Part shown: positions 15,604 through 24,498 of the stretch, piece by piece
Layout: each line of letters begins with the position of its first letter
Numbering within the stretch: the first letter of the stretch is position 1
NCBI RefSeq assembly: GCF_002899455.1
Contig: NZ_PPFB01000001.1
Span: 4,254,001 to 4,318,000, forward strand
DNA length: 64,000 bases
Origin: Streptomyces sp. DH-12
Lineage (GTDB): Bacteria; Actinomycetota; Actinomycetes; Streptomycetales; Streptomycetaceae
Reading direction: 5' to 3'
The notes under the pieces: model-generated
Database searches by the model: none
What the model was told of the DNA's origin: nothing
Seen by the model: only the letters and a program-made list of their open reading frames with translations
Program-made: the position numbers and the translations under genes

Positions 15604-17697
15604 TCACGTCAACTGCGTCGGCAGCGGTGCCGAGTGGGTGATGATCAAGCCCGACACCGCTCGGGTCAGGGTGACGTAGAGGCGGCGGAGGCCCGTGCGT
15701 TCGTCGGGTTCCGCGTCGACCACCGCCTGGGGTTCGTCCAGGAGGACGTAGTCGTACTCCAGGCCCTTCGCCAGGGAAGCCGGGACCAGGGTGAGGCGGG
15801 TGGTGGCCGTCGTTTCCTCGCCGGGGGCGACGTGGGGCAGGCCCGCCGACCTGAGTGCCCCGGTCAGGTCCGGGATGCGCGGGTCCGCCGCGATCAGGCC
15901 CACCGAGCCCTCGCGGGACAGCAGTTCGCGGCACGCGGCCACCACGTCGTCCGGGCCGCCCTCGCAGCGGCGTACCTCGAAGAAGCCCGGGTTCTCCCGG
16001 ATCGACGCGACCGGGGTGAGGCCCGGGGCGATGTGCGGGAGCAGGCGGGAGGCGTACGTGATGACGTCCGTGGGGACACGGAAGCCCGCCGTCAGCTCCT
16101 CGACCACCGCGTCCGGCTTGCCCAGGTGGGCCAGCGCCTCCTCCCAACTGCGCGTCGCCCACGGGGTGGTGCCCTGCGCCAGGTCGCCCAGCACGGTCGC
16201 CGAGCCGGTCGTGCAGCGCCGCCCCACCGCCCGGTACTGCATGGGGGAGAGGTCCTGCGCCTCGTCCAGCACCACGTGCCCCAGCGAGGGCGTGCGCTGG
16301 ATCAGGTCCGCCGCCTCGTCGATCAGCACCGCGTCCGCGGCCGACCATTTCGCCGACTTCACCGAACGCGCCGGCTTCGCCCAGAGGATCGCCTTCTGCT
16401 CCTGCTCGTCGAGCAGCCCCTCCGCGTGCTCCGCCAGGAACTCCGCGTCCCCCAGCAGCCGCAGCACCAGCTTCGCCGGGTCCACGGCCGGCCACACCGC
16501 CTTCACCGCGGCCCTCACCGCCGCGTTGCGCGCCACCGCGTCCTGCACCCGGTCGTCCGGCGCCTCGCCCGACCGCTCCATCCGCACCAGCACCGCGTGC
16601 GCGATCCGCTGCGGCAGCGCCTCACGGGCGGCGCCGTAGCGGATGTTCCGGTCGAGCAACTGCCGCACGATCTCCTCGAGTTCGTACGCCGGAACGCGCC
16701 AGCGGCGGGAGCCGCGCACGACCACGACCGGTTCCGCCGGCATCGTGACGTGGGAGTAGAGGGCTCTGCGCAGGACCTCCGCCATGCGCGCGTCGCCCTT
16801 GACGGTCGCCGCCGTCGCGTCGTCCGTCCCGCGCACCTCCACGTGCGCCACCAGGTCGTCCACCGTGGCCTGGGCGACGGTGAGTTCGCCCAGCGCGGGC
16901 AGCACCTGCTCGATGTAGTGCAGGAAGGAGCGGTTCGGTCCGACGACCAGGGTGCCCGTACGGGCCAGGCGCTCGCGGTGGGCGTAGAGGAGGTACGCGA
17001 CCCGGTGCAGGCCGACGGCCGTCTTGCCCGTGCCGGGGCCGCCCTGCACGCACACGCTGCCCGACAGCCCGGACCGTACGATCTCGTCCTGCTCCGGCTG
17101 GATGGTGGCGACGATGTCGCGCATCGGGCCGACGCGCGGGCGCTCGATCTCCTGCTGGAGCAGTTTGCTGGTGGTCGCCGCCTCGGCCGGGTCGGAGAGG
17201 TGCTCGTCCTCGTACGCGGTGAGGTCGCCGCCGGTGTAGCCGAAGCGGCGGCGCAGCCCGATGCCCATCGGGTCCTTCTTGGACGCCCGGTAGAACGGCT
17301 GCGACACCGGCGCACGCCAGTCGATCACCATCGGGTCGCCGTCCGCGTCGTGCACATGCCGACGCCCGATGTAGAAGCGTTCCCCCTCCGCGCCCTCGGC
17401 CCGCTCCGCGCCCGGCGCGTGCAGGTAGTCGAGGCGGCCGAAGAACAGCGGGGTGTCGCTGAGGTCGGCCAGCGCCTTGATCCGCTCCTCGATCTGGTGC
17501 TGCAGCACCTCCGCGTTCACCCAGTTGGCCGTGACGTCGCGGATGTCGAGCGCCTCCACGTCCTCCCGCATGGCGCGCAGGGCGGAGCGGGACGCGGTGA
17601 GGTGGGCGCGTTCGCGGGCGAGGGGGCCGTCGGCCGGGGCGGTGGGACCGGCCACGGGGTCGTTCACGGGCTCGTCTACGGGCGTGGACGCGGACAA
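15604..17697 (-). CDS. HelD-type superfamily I ATPase/helicase (RNA polymerase-associated)
   Basis: A 697-residue UvrD/Rep-like protein. An N-terminal charged coiled region (about residues 25-80) precedes the Q-motif (IQPEQDEI, 199-206), Walker A (GGPGTGKT, 219-226), Walker B (VVLDEAQDLSPMQ) and the C-terminal helicase motifs ending in LRRLYVTLTRAVSGLII. The N-terminal coil with RERAHLTASRSALRAMREDVEAL and FFGRLDYL is typical of HelD/HelR proteins, which displace RNA polymerase from DNA and in some actinobacteria protect it from rifamycins. The start is TTG at 17697 with GGAGG 7-8 nt before it. No rifamycin-associated element was seen upstream. It is followed by a convergent terminator. Confidence 0.86.
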   Translation of the reverse strand: MSASTPVDEPVNDPVAGPTAPADGPLARERAHLTASRSALRAMREDVEALDIRDVTANWVNAEVLQHQIEERIKALADLSDTPLFFGRLDYLHAPGAERAEGAEGERFYIGRRHVHDADGDPMVIDWRAPVSQPFYRASKKDPMGIGLRRRFGYTGGDLTAYEDEHLSDPAEAATTSKLLQQEIERPRVGPMRDIVATIQPEQDEIVRSGLSGSVCVQGGPGTGKTAVGLHRVAYLLYAHRERLARTGTLVVGPNRSFLHYIEQVLPALGELTVAQATVDDLVAHVEVRGTDDATAATVKGDARMAEVLRRALYSHVTMPAEPVVVVRGSRRWRVPAYELEEIVRQLLDRNIRYGAAREALPQRIAHAVLVRMERSGEAPDDRVQDAVARNAAVRAAVKAVWPAVDPAKLVLRLLGDAEFLAEHAEGLLDEQEQKAILWAKPARSVKSAKWSAADAVLIDEAADLIQRTPSLGHVVLDEAQDLSPMQYRAVGRRCTTGSATVLGDLAQGTTPWATRSWEEALAHLGKPDAVVEELTAGFRVPTDVITYASRLLPHIAPGLTPVASIRENPGFFEVRRCEGGPDDVVAACRELLSREGSVGLIAADPRIPDLTGALRSAGLPHVAPGEETTATTRLTLVPASLAKGLEYDYVLLDEPQAVVDAEPDERTGLRRLYVTLTRAVSGLIITHSAPLPTQLT

Positions 17698-17807
17698 GGG
17701 GGTGCCTCCGAAGGACCTGCTGCGGGTGTGCGGCGAGGAAGGAATGCCGGCCGGTTTCCGTCCGGACGGCGGCGCTCCGTGAGGGAGGCGGGAAGAGAGC
17801 GGAGATT

Positions 17808-18725
17808 CTAGGTCGTGGGGCGGGGGCGGTCCAAACCGTTTTCGGCGCGACCCGGACGGCGGTCCGCGCCGGACGCCCCGCGCCGGGCCGGTCCCGTCGT
17901 GCGCGCCGGCCCCGTCGTCAGGGACGCCAGCAGCGCCAGCCGTTCCGCGTCCTCGCTGCCCGGCGCCGCGTGGTACGCCGCGAGCATCAGCCCGTCCGGG
18001 CCGTCGATGTCCAGTTTGGACAGGGTGAGACTCAGCTCGCCGACCTGCGGATGGTTCATCCGGATCGGCTTGTCCACGACCGGCCGCACGTCGTGCCGGG
18101 CCCATACCTTCCGGAACTCCGCGCTCGCCAGCGAGAGTTCGCCGACGAGCCGCACCACCCGCGGATCGTCCGCGTCCGGCCCCAGCCGCTTCCGGAACAC
18201 GGCGACGCACTGCGCGGCCGTGGCCGGCCAGTCCGCGTGCAGATCCCGCTCGGCCGGGTCGAGGAAGAACGACCGCAGCCGGTTCTCCCCCACCCGCACG
18301 GTCGGCACCAGCGCGGCGGCCAGCGGGTTCACCGCGATCACGTCGAGGGTCCGGTCCGTCACGAACGCCGGCAGGCCGATCGACTCCAGCAGTTGCGCCG
18401 TGGCCGGCGGGACGGCGGGCCGCCGGGACGGCCGGCGCCGGGCACGCGGCCGGGGCGCGGCGAGCTGGTGGAGGTACGCCGTGGCGGTGTCGTCGAGCAG
18501 CAGCACCCGGGCGAGCGCGTCGAGGACCTGCGGGGACGGATTGCGGTCGCGGCCCTGCTCGAGCCGCAGGTAGTAGTCGGAGCTGATGCCCGCGAGCAGG
18601 GCGACCTCCTCGCGGCGCAGTCCGGGCACCCTGCGTACGCCGTGGGACGGCAGTCCCAGGTCGGCCGGGGTCACCTGCTCCCGGCGCGCCCGGAGATAGT
18701 CGCCGAGCCGGTTCTCCTCAGACAT
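17808..18725 (-). CDS. XRE-family regulator with MmyB-like ligand domain
   Basis: A 305-residue regulator. Residues ~8-70 form an HTH_3 domain (LGDYLRARREQVTPADLGLP, VPGLRREEVALLAGIS, YYLRLEQGRDRNPS); residues ~110-275 form a MmyB-like ligand-binding domain (LLESIGLPAFVTDRTLDVIAVNPLA through SLTLSKLDIDG). Actinobacterial proteins of this type control divergent oxidoreductase genes. It faces the aldo/keto reductase gene at 18828 across 102 bp, with a perfect 10-bp inverted repeat between them. The C-terminal ~35 residues are low-complexity and basic. Confidence 0.92.
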   Translation of the reverse strand: MSEENRLGDYLRARREQVTPADLGLPSHGVRRVPGLRREEVALLAGISSDYYLRLEQGRDRNPSPQVLDALARVLLLDDTATAYLHQLAAPRPRARRRPSRRPAVPPATAQLLESIGLPAFVTDRTLDVIAVNPLAAALVPTVRVGENRLRSFFLDPAERDLHADWPATAAQCVAVFRKRLGPDADDPRVVRLVGELSLASAEFRKVWARHDVRPVVDKPIRMNHPQVGELSLTLSKLDIDGPDGLMLAAYHAAPGSEDAERLALLASLTTGPARTTGPARRGASGADRRPGRAENGLDRPRPTT

Positions 18726-18753
18726 GCGTTCCAGCGTAAGAGGGCGGGGCGTT

Positions 18754-18784
18754 CCGATCCTGGTCCTGTCACTCCCAGGATCGG
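18754..18784. promoter_or_regulatory. Operator between the XRE regulator and the aldo/keto reductase
   Basis: CCGATCCTGG (18754-18763) and CCAGGATCGG (18775-18784) are perfect inverted repeats separated by 11 bp, a centre-to-centre distance of 21 bp (two helical turns). It occupies the presumed promoter of the reductase, 44 bp before its ATG. Confidence 0.75.
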
Positions 18785-18827
18785 CGGGGAACTGGGCGGA
18801 CCGCCGCCCGCGGCGGACCGTGGGGAC

Positions 18828-19781
18828 ATGACCACACCGCGCACCACGACCACGACCACGGAACCGACCACGACCACGGAACCGACCACGACCACGGACC
18901 CGGCCACCCTCCCCGGCGGCACCTGGACGATGGGCGACCTGACCGTCACCCGCTTCGGGTACGGCGCCATGCAGCTCGCGGGGCCCGGCGTGATGGGCCC
19001 GCCGGCCGACCACGAGGGCGCCCTCGCCGTGCTGCGCGAGGCCGTGCGCCTCGGCATCACCCACATCGACACCGCCGACGCCTACGGCCCGCACGTCACC
19101 AACCGGCTGATCCGCGAGGCCCTGCACCCGTACCCGGAGACGCTGCACATCGTCACCAAGGTGGGCGCGCGCCGGGACGCCGACGGCGGCTGGCCCCCGG
19201 CCCGCGAGCCCGACGACCTGCGCCGCGCCGTCCACGAGAACCTGGAGACCCTCGGCGTCGACACCCTGGACCTGGTCAACCTGCGGCTCGGCGACGCCAC
19301 CGGACCGCGGCCGGGTTCGCCGGCGAAGGCGTACGAGACCCTCGTCGAACTGCAGCAGGAGGGCCTGATCCGGCACCTCGGCCTGAGCAACGCGACCGCC
19401 GCCCAGGTCGCCGAGGCGGAGACCATCGCGCCGTTCGTCTGCGTGCAGAACCTCTACAACCTCGCCCACCGGCAGGACGACGACCTGATCGACCGGCTCG
19501 CGGAGCAGGGCGTCGCGTACGTGCCGTACTTCCCGCTCGGCGGGTTCACGCCCCTTCAGTCGGCCACGCTGTCGGCGGTGGCCGACCGGCACGGCGTGCG
19601 GCCGATGGCGGTCGCCCTCGCCTGGCTGCTGCACCGCTCGCCGAACATCCTGCTGATCCCGGGCACGTCGTCGGTGGCGCACCTGCGGGAGAACGTCGCC
19701 GGCGCGGGCCTCACCCTGACCGAGGAGGACCTGGCCGCCCTCGACACGATCGGGGGCGCCCCGGGGGCCACCACCCCCTAG
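18828..19781 (+). CDS. Aldo/keto reductase with Thr-rich N-terminal extension
   Basis: A 317-residue NADPH-dependent (beta/alpha)8 reductase. After a low-complexity start of TTTTEP repeats (residues 5-25, encoded by an 18-bp tandem repeat), the AKR fold begins at VTRFGYGAMQL. The catalytic Asp and Tyr are in HIDTADAYGP, Lys in VTKVGAR; LIPGTSSVAHLRENV contacts the cofactor phosphate. The usual catalytic His is replaced in NLRLGD. It is unrelated in detail to the disrupted reductase at 54-62 kb. Regulation by the divergent XRE protein is likely. Substrate unknown. Confidence 0.92.
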   Translation: MTTPRTTTTTTEPTTTTEPTTTTDPATLPGGTWTMGDLTVTRFGYGAMQLAGPGVMGPPADHEGALAVLREAVRLGITHIDTADAYGPHVTNRLIREALHPYPETLHIVTKVGARRDADGGWPPAREPDDLRRAVHENLETLGVDTLDLVNLRLGDATGPRPGSPAKAYETLVELQQEGLIRHLGLSNATAAQVAEAETIAPFVCVQNLYNLAHRQDDDLIDRLAEQGVAYVPYFPLGGFTPLQSATLSAVADRHGVRPMAVALAWLLHRSPNILLIPGTSSVAHLRENVAGAGLTLTEEDLAALDTIGGAPGATTP

Positions 19782-19897
19782 GGGCGACCCCGTCCTGCCT
19801 GAGAGGGACGGCTCGTTCCGCGGGTGTACGCGGCGGCCCGGCGGTCCGGTCCCGTGGGCCGATGCCCGTACCGGGGCCGGAGGGCGACCCTGGACAC

Positions 19898-20083
19898 ATG
19901 AGCGCAGCCACCGTGCACCCCACGAGTCCGCCGGTCCGCCCGAGCGGCGCCGCCCCGGTCCCGGGCCGTCATCCGCACCGCGTCGGTGACGTCCTGCGCG
20001 CCGCGAAGGTGTTCCTCGGCGCGGCCCTCGACGTGATCGTCCTCGGCGAGTACGGCCCGGAGGCCGGCGTCCGCCGCCGCTAG
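19898..20083 (+). CDS. Small conserved hypothetical protein
   Basis: A 61-residue basic protein (MSAATVHPTSPP then RHPHRVGDVLRAAKVFLGAALDVIVLGEY). The C-terminal half is an amphipathic to hydrophobic helix; the N-terminal part is disordered. I believe similar short proteins occur in other Streptomyces, but no function is known. ATG 19898 has a weak upstream GGACAC only. Moderate coding bias supports translation. It follows the reductase by about 115 bp. Confidence 0.5.
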   Translation: MSAATVHPTSPPVRPSGAAPVPGRHPHRVGDVLRAAKVFLGAALDVIVLGEYGPEAGVRRR

Positions 20084-20352
20084 CTCCTCCCTTCCGGCGC
20101 AGGCGCGTGGCAGGCCACGCGCCTGCGCCGCCCCCCCCGCCTTCCCGAATGAGGCGCCGACATAGCGTTCGCCTCCTTTTCATTGCAACGATCGCACCTC
20201 ATTCCGTTGCGTTGTGCGACACTGGATTGCAACGATTTCCTAGCATTGAACTGCATAAACATCTTTCCGATGCAATAAGCGTGTTGCCCGGCTCGTGAAC
20301 GCACCGTAGCGTTTTCGATGTCAGAAAAACACTGCGACGCAAAGGAGAGCTC
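20084..20352 (+). promoter_or_regulatory. AT-richer promoter region with repeated TTGCAACGAT boxes
   Basis: The 269 bp before the ABC exporter operon are notably less GC-rich than the surroundings. ATTGCAACGAT occurs at 20182-20192 and 20226-20236 (44 bp apart), and CCGTTGCG lies between them in inverted sense, so GCAACG/CGTTGC pairs are possible operators. GATGCAATAAG and CATTGAACTGCAT follow. No regulator gene is adjacent. The ribosome-binding site AAGGAG precedes the ATG at 20353. Confidence 0.5.
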
Positions 20353-21330
20353 ATGCGGTCCGACACTCCCCTCGCCATCGCGGCGAGCGGGCTGCGCAAG
20401 TCGTACGGCGACAAGACCGTCCTCGACGGCGTCGATCTCGCCGTCGAGGAAGGCACGGTCTTCTCCCTGCTCGGGCCGAACGGCGCGGGCAAGACCACGG
20501 TCGTCAAGATCCTCTCCACGCTCGTCGGCGCGGACGCGGGCGACCTGCGGGTCGGCGGGCACGACCTCGCCGCCGACCCGCAGGCCGTGCGGGCCGTGAT
20601 CGGCGTCACCGGACAGTTCTCCGCCGTCGACGGTCTGATCACCGGCGAGGAGAACATGCTGCTGATGGCGGACCTGCACCACCTGCCCCGCCGCGAGGGC
20701 CGGCAGGTCGCCGCCGAGCTGCTGGAACGCTTCGACCTCGCCGACGCGGCGAAGAAGCCCGCGTCCACCTACTCGGGCGGCATGAAGCGCCGGCTCGACA
20801 TCGCCATGACCCTGGTCGGGAGTCCGCGGATCATCTTCCTGGACGAGCCCACCACCGGACTCGACCCCCGCTCCCGTCACACCATGTGGGGCATCATCCG
20901 CGAGCTGGTCACCGGCGGGGTGACCGTCTTCCTCACCACCCAGTACCTGGAGGAGGCCGACCAGCTCGCCCACCGCATCGCCGTCCTGCACGACGGCCGG
21001 ATCGCCGCCGACGGCACCGCGGAGGAGCTGAAGCGGATCGTCCCCGGCGGACACGTCCGGCTCCGCTTCACCGACCCGGCCGGCTACCGGTCCGCCGCCG
21101 CCGTCCTGTCCGGGGCCGCCCCGGACGACGCGGCCCTGACCCTGAGCCTCCCCAGCGGCGGCAGCCAGCGCGAACTGCGCGCCGTGCTCGACCGGCTCGA
21201 CTCCGCCGGTGTGGAGGCGGACGAGCTGACCGTGCACACCCCCGACCTCGACGACGTCTTCTTCGCCCTCACCGGAGGCGCCGCCGTCCCCGCCCCCTCT
21301 TCCGCCCCCTCGAAGGAGGCCGTCCGATGA
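20353..21330 (+). CDS. ABC transporter ATP-binding protein, DrrA type
   Basis: A 325-residue ATPase subunit of an exporter. Walker A GPNGAGKTT is at residues 41-49, the ABC signature SGGMKRR at 141-147, and Walker B IIFLDE at 160-165. The C-terminal ~80-residue extension is typical of DrrA-type drug exporters. RBS AAGGAGAG is strong. Its stop overlaps the permease ATG (ATGA), so subunits are made in coupled fashion. Substrate unknown; daunorubicin-type family membership implies a hydrophobic drug-like molecule. Confidence 0.95.
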   Translation: MRSDTPLAIAASGLRKSYGDKTVLDGVDLAVEEGTVFSLLGPNGAGKTTVVKILSTLVGADAGDLRVGGHDLAADPQAVRAVIGVTGQFSAVDGLITGEENMLLMADLHHLPRREGRQVAAELLERFDLADAAKKPASTYSGGMKRRLDIAMTLVGSPRIIFLDEPTTGLDPRSRHTMWGIIRELVTGGVTVFLTTQYLEEADQLAHRIAVLHDGRIAADGTAEELKRIVPGGHVRLRFTDPAGYRSAAAVLSGAAPDDAALTLSLPSGGSQRELRAVLDRLDSAGVEADELTVHTPDLDDVFFALTGGAAVPAPSSAPSKEAVR

Positions 21331-22139
21331 GTGCCCTCGACACCCCCGCCCGCCCGAGCGGCCTCTCCCTCGCCCTGCGCGACTCGTCCACGATGGTGCG
21401 CCGCAACCTGCTGCACGCGCGGCGCTATCCGTCCCTCACCCTCAACCTGCTCCTCACGCCGGTCATGCTGCTCCTGCTCTTCGTGTACGTCTTCGGGGAC
21501 GTGATGAGCGCGGGGCTGGGCGGCGGCGGCCGGTCCGCGTACGTCGCCTACCTGGTGCCCGGGCTGCTGCTGATGACCATCGGCTCCACCGCGATCGGCA
21601 CCGCGGTGTCCGTGTCGATGGACATGACGGAGGGGATCGTGTCCCGCTTCCGCACGATGGCCGTCCACCGCGGCTCGGTGCTCGTCGGGCACGTGGTCGG
21701 CAGCGTGCTGAAGGCCGTCCTGAGCGTGGTCGTCGTGGGCGCGGTCGCCGTGGCGATCGGCTTCCGCTCCACCGACGCCACGGCGCTGGAGTGGCTGGCC
21801 GCCTTCGGTCTGCTGGTGCTGTTCGCGACGGCGCTCACCTGGATCGCGGTCGGCATGGGGCTCGGCGCCCCGAACGCGGAGGCCGCCAGCAACAACGCGA
21901 CCCCGCTGATCCTGCTGCCGCTGCTGTCCAGCGCGTTCGTCCCGGTCGAGGGGATGCCGGGATGGTTCCGGCCGGTCGCGGAGTACCAGCCGTTCACGCC
22001 GGCCATCGAGACCCTGCGAGGGCTGCTGCTGGGCAGCGGGATCGGACACAACGGGTGGCTGGCCGTGGCCTGGTGCGCGGTGCTGGTGGTGCTCGGCTAC
22101 GTCTGGTCGACGTCCTCGTTCGCCCGCGACCCGAAGTGA
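21327..22139 (+). CDS. ABC-2 type permease, DrrB type
   Basis: A 270-residue integral membrane protein with about six transmembrane segments (for example LTLNLLLTPVMLLLLFVYVF and AVLSVVVVGAVAVAIGF). VRRNLLHARRYPSLTLNLLLTP and the late SSAFVPVEGMPGWFRPVAEYQPFTP are signature segments of DrrB-like permeases. It is co-expressed with the ATPase gene through a four-base overlap. Its last codons (FARDPK) are the first copy of a ~20-bp tandem repeat that continues past the stop. Confidence 0.94.
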   Translation: MSALDTPARPSGLSLALRDSSTMVRRNLLHARRYPSLTLNLLLTPVMLLLLFVYVFGDVMSAGLGGGGRSAYVAYLVPGLLLMTIGSTAIGTAVSVSMDMTEGIVSRFRTMAVHRGSVLVGHVVGSVLKAVLSVVVVGAVAVAIGFRSTDATALEWLAAFGLLVLFATALTWIAVGMGLGAPNAEAASNNATPLILLPLLSSAFVPVEGMPGWFRPVAEYQPFTPAIETLRGLLLGSGIGHNGWLAVAWCAVLVVLGYVWSTSSFARDPK

Positions 22140-22201
22140 GCCGCCCGCGACCCGAAGCGAACCATCCGCGACCCCGAGCGGGGCATCCGCGACCCGGAAC
22201 G
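22121..22201. repeat. Tandem repeat of ~20 bp starting inside the permease 3' end
   Basis: Four imperfect units with the common core CCGCGACCCGAAGCG run from about 22121 to 22201. The first unit includes the last codons and stop of the permease gene; the others are noncoding. Slippage amplification of the gene terminus is the simplest explanation. Confidence 0.6.
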
Positions 22202-22301
22202 AGGACGACCCCGCGGGCGGACCGTCTGAGTACGCGTACGCCCGCCGGATCGAGTAGCGGCCCCGGTGCGCCTGTCGCCCCGGGGCCGCTTCACTGGCCG
22301 T

Positions 22302-22685
22302 ATGAACCGCAACAGCGCCGCACCCGCCGTCCCGCCGGACCGGCGGCACCGGGCCGAGCGGGACCCCCGCGCGTGGGTGGCGCCCGCCGTGGCCACCGTG
22401 CTCGGGGCGGTGCTGGCGCCGCTCGCGCTGCTGTTCGGGGCGCTCTCCGTCATGGCGACGGACAGCTGCGGCCCCGACGACTGCTCGCCGGCCCTGACGA
22501 CCGCCCTCGACGTCGTGCACGGCACCCTGCTCTTCGGCGGCCTCCTCGGCGTGGCCGCCTGCGCCGCCGCGTGGCTGCTGCCCCGGACCCGCCGCTGGAC
22601 GGTGCCGCGCCTCTGGCTGGCCGGACTGTCGCTGCTGCCCTGGCCGGCCGTCCTCGCGCTGGTGTGCCACCTGCCCGAGGGGTGA
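22302..22685 (+). CDS. Small membrane protein, hypothetical
   Basis: A 127-residue protein with three or four hydrophobic segments: WVAPAVATVLGAVLAPLALLFGALSV (about 24-50), VVHGTLLFGGLLGVAACAAAWLL (about 70-92), and LWLAGLSLLPWPAVLALVCHL near the C-terminus. An external loop with CGPDDC may form a disulfide. N-terminal ~20 residues are polar. Not assigned to a family. It is convergent with the XPB helicase gene, 18 bp from its end. Confidence 0.75.
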   Translation: MNRNSAAPAVPPDRRHRAERDPRAWVAPAVATVLGAVLAPLALLFGALSVMATDSCGPDDCSPALTTALDVVHGTLLFGGLLGVAACAAAWLLPRTRRWTVPRLWLAGLSLLPWPAVLALVCHLPEG

Positions 22686-22703
22686 CGTGCGACGACGGAC
22701 CGG

Positions 22704-24347
22704 TCAGCTCTCGGCGAGGAGTTCCTCCGCGTCCACGATCCGGTAGGCGTACCCCTGCTCGGCCAGGAACCGCTGGCGGTGCGCCGCGAAGTCCTGGTCG
22801 ACGGTGTCGCGGGCGACCACGGAGTAGAAGTGCGCCTGGTGGCCGTCCGCCTTCGGCCGCAGCACGCGGCCCAGCCGCTGCGCCTCCTCCTGCCGTGACC
22901 CGAAGGTGCCGGACACCTGGACGGCGACCGTCGCCTCCGGCAGGTCGATCGAGAAGTTCGCGACCTTCGAGACCACCAGCACGCTCAGCTCGCCCTGCCG
23001 GAACGCCTCGAACAGCTTCTCCCGCTGGGCGTTGGACGTCTCGCCCTTGATGACGGGCGCGTCCAGGTGCTCGCCCAGCTCGTCGAGCTGGTCGATGTAC
23101 TGGCCGATGACCAGGATCTGCTGCCCCGCGAACCGGCGGACGATCGCCTCCGTCACCCGTCGCTTGGTGGCGGTCGTCGAGCAGAAGCGGTACTTCTCCT
23201 CCTGCTCGGCCGTCGCGTACGCCAGCCGCTCGGAGTCGGTGAGGTTGACGCGGACCTCCACGCAGTCGGCGGGCGCGATGTAGCCCTGCGCCTCGATCTC
23301 CTTCCACGGGGCGTCGAACCGCTTCGGGCCGATCAGCGAGAACACGTCCGACTCGCGGCCGTCCTCGCGCACCAGGGTGGCCGTCAGACCGAGCCGGCGG
23401 CGGGCCTGGAGGTCGGCGGTGAACTTGAAGACGGGCGCGGGCAGCAGGTGCACCTCGTCGTAGACGATCAGGCCCCAGTCACGGGAGTCGAACAGCTCCA
23501 GGTGGGGGTAGACGCCCTTCCGCCTCGTCGTCAGCACCTGGTAGGTGGCGATGGTGACGGGGCGGATCTCCTTCTTCGTGCCGCTGTACTCGCCGATCTC
23601 GTCCTCGGTGAGCGACGTCCGCCTCACCAGCTCGTGCTTCCACTGGCGGGCCGAGACGGTGTTGGTGACGAGGATCAGCGTGGTCGACTTCGCCTGCGCC
23701 ATCGCGCCCGCGCCGACCAGCGTCTTGCCGGCGCCGCAGGGGAGGACGACGACGCCGGAGCCGCCGTGCCAGAAGTTCTCCACGGCCTGCTTCTGGTACG
23801 GGCGCAGCGCCCAGCCGTCCTCGGCCAGCTCGATCGGGTGCGCCTCGCCGTCCACGTACCCGGCGAGGTCCTCGGCGGGCCAGCCCAGCTTCAGCAGGGT
23901 CTGCTTGATCTGGCCGCGCTCGGAGGGGTGCACGGCGACCGTGTCCGGGTCGATGCGGGCGCCGACGAGCGGGGCGACGCGCTTGGACCGCAGCACCTCC
24001 TCCAGCACCGGGCGGTCGGTGGTGGTGAGGACCAGGCCGTGCGCGGGGTGCTTGACCAGGCTGAGCCGGCCGTAGCGGTCCATCGTCTCGGCGATGTCGA
24101 CGAGCAGCGCGTGCGGCACGGGGTAGCGGCTGTACTGCACCAGCGCGTCGACGACCTGCTCGGCGTCGTGTCCGGCGGCCCGCGCGTTCCACAGGCCGAG
24201 CGGGGTCACCCGGTAGGTGTGGATGTGCTCGGGGGCGCGTTCCAGTTCGGCGAACGGCGCGATGGCGCGACGGCAGTCGTCGGCCTGCTCGTGGTCGACC
24301 TCCAGGAGCAGGGTCTTGTCGGACTGGACGATGAGCGGACCATTCAC
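22704..24347 (-). CDS. XPB/ERCC3-type DNA repair helicase
   Basis: A 547-residue superfamily 2 helicase. An N-terminal DNA-damage-recognition-like region precedes Walker A (CGAGKT, 204-209), DEVH (297-300), TAT (322-324), the XPB-specific R-E-D motif (REDGRE, from 328) and the C-terminal QRLGRVLRPK helicase motif. It unwinds DNA 3' to 5' in family members. The start is GTG at 24347, giving the familiar VNGPLIVQSDKTLLLEV; an upstream ATG at 24464 adds low-complexity sequence. The gene for a partner-like helicase-associated protein lies 150 bp upstream on the same strand. Confidence 0.95.
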   Translation of the reverse strand: MNGPLIVQSDKTLLLEVDHEQADDCRRAIAPFAELERAPEHIHTYRVTPLGLWNARAAGHDAEQVVDALVQYSRYPVPHALLVDIAETMDRYGRLSLVKHPAHGLVLTTTDRPVLEEVLRSKRVAPLVGARIDPDTVAVHPSERGQIKQTLLKLGWPAEDLAGYVDGEAHPIELAEDGWALRPYQKQAVENFWHGGSGVVVLPCGAGKTLVGAGAMAQAKSTTLILVTNTVSARQWKHELVRRTSLTEDEIGEYSGTKKEIRPVTIATYQVLTTRRKGVYPHLELFDSRDWGLIVYDEVHLLPAPVFKFTADLQARRRLGLTATLVREDGRESDVFSLIGPKRFDAPWKEIEAQGYIAPADCVEVRVNLTDSERLAYATAEQEEKYRFCSTTATKRRVTEAIVRRFAGQQILVIGQYIDQLDELGEHLDAPVIKGETSNAQREKLFEAFRQGELSVLVVSKVANFSIDLPEATVAVQVSGTFGSRQEEAQRLGRVLRPKADGHQAHFYSVVARDTVDQDFAAHRQRFLAEQGYAYRIVDAEELLAES

Positions 24348-24498
24348 GCGCGGCTGCCTTTCTGCGACGGGCTCGGCACGGGCACTGCACGGCCAAACGT
24401 CCAGTTTGCCTGACGGCATTCCGCCCGGACCGCCCGTCGCGCGACCTCGCGCCCCGGGGCGCACGTGACCTTCACCACCGGGCGCCCCGGCCCGGTCG

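Noticed and set aside
17698..17820. Rifamycin-associated element upstream of the HelD-type gene
   Set aside because: The inverted GGGGCTTGC/GCAAGCCCC pattern is not present in the promoter region.
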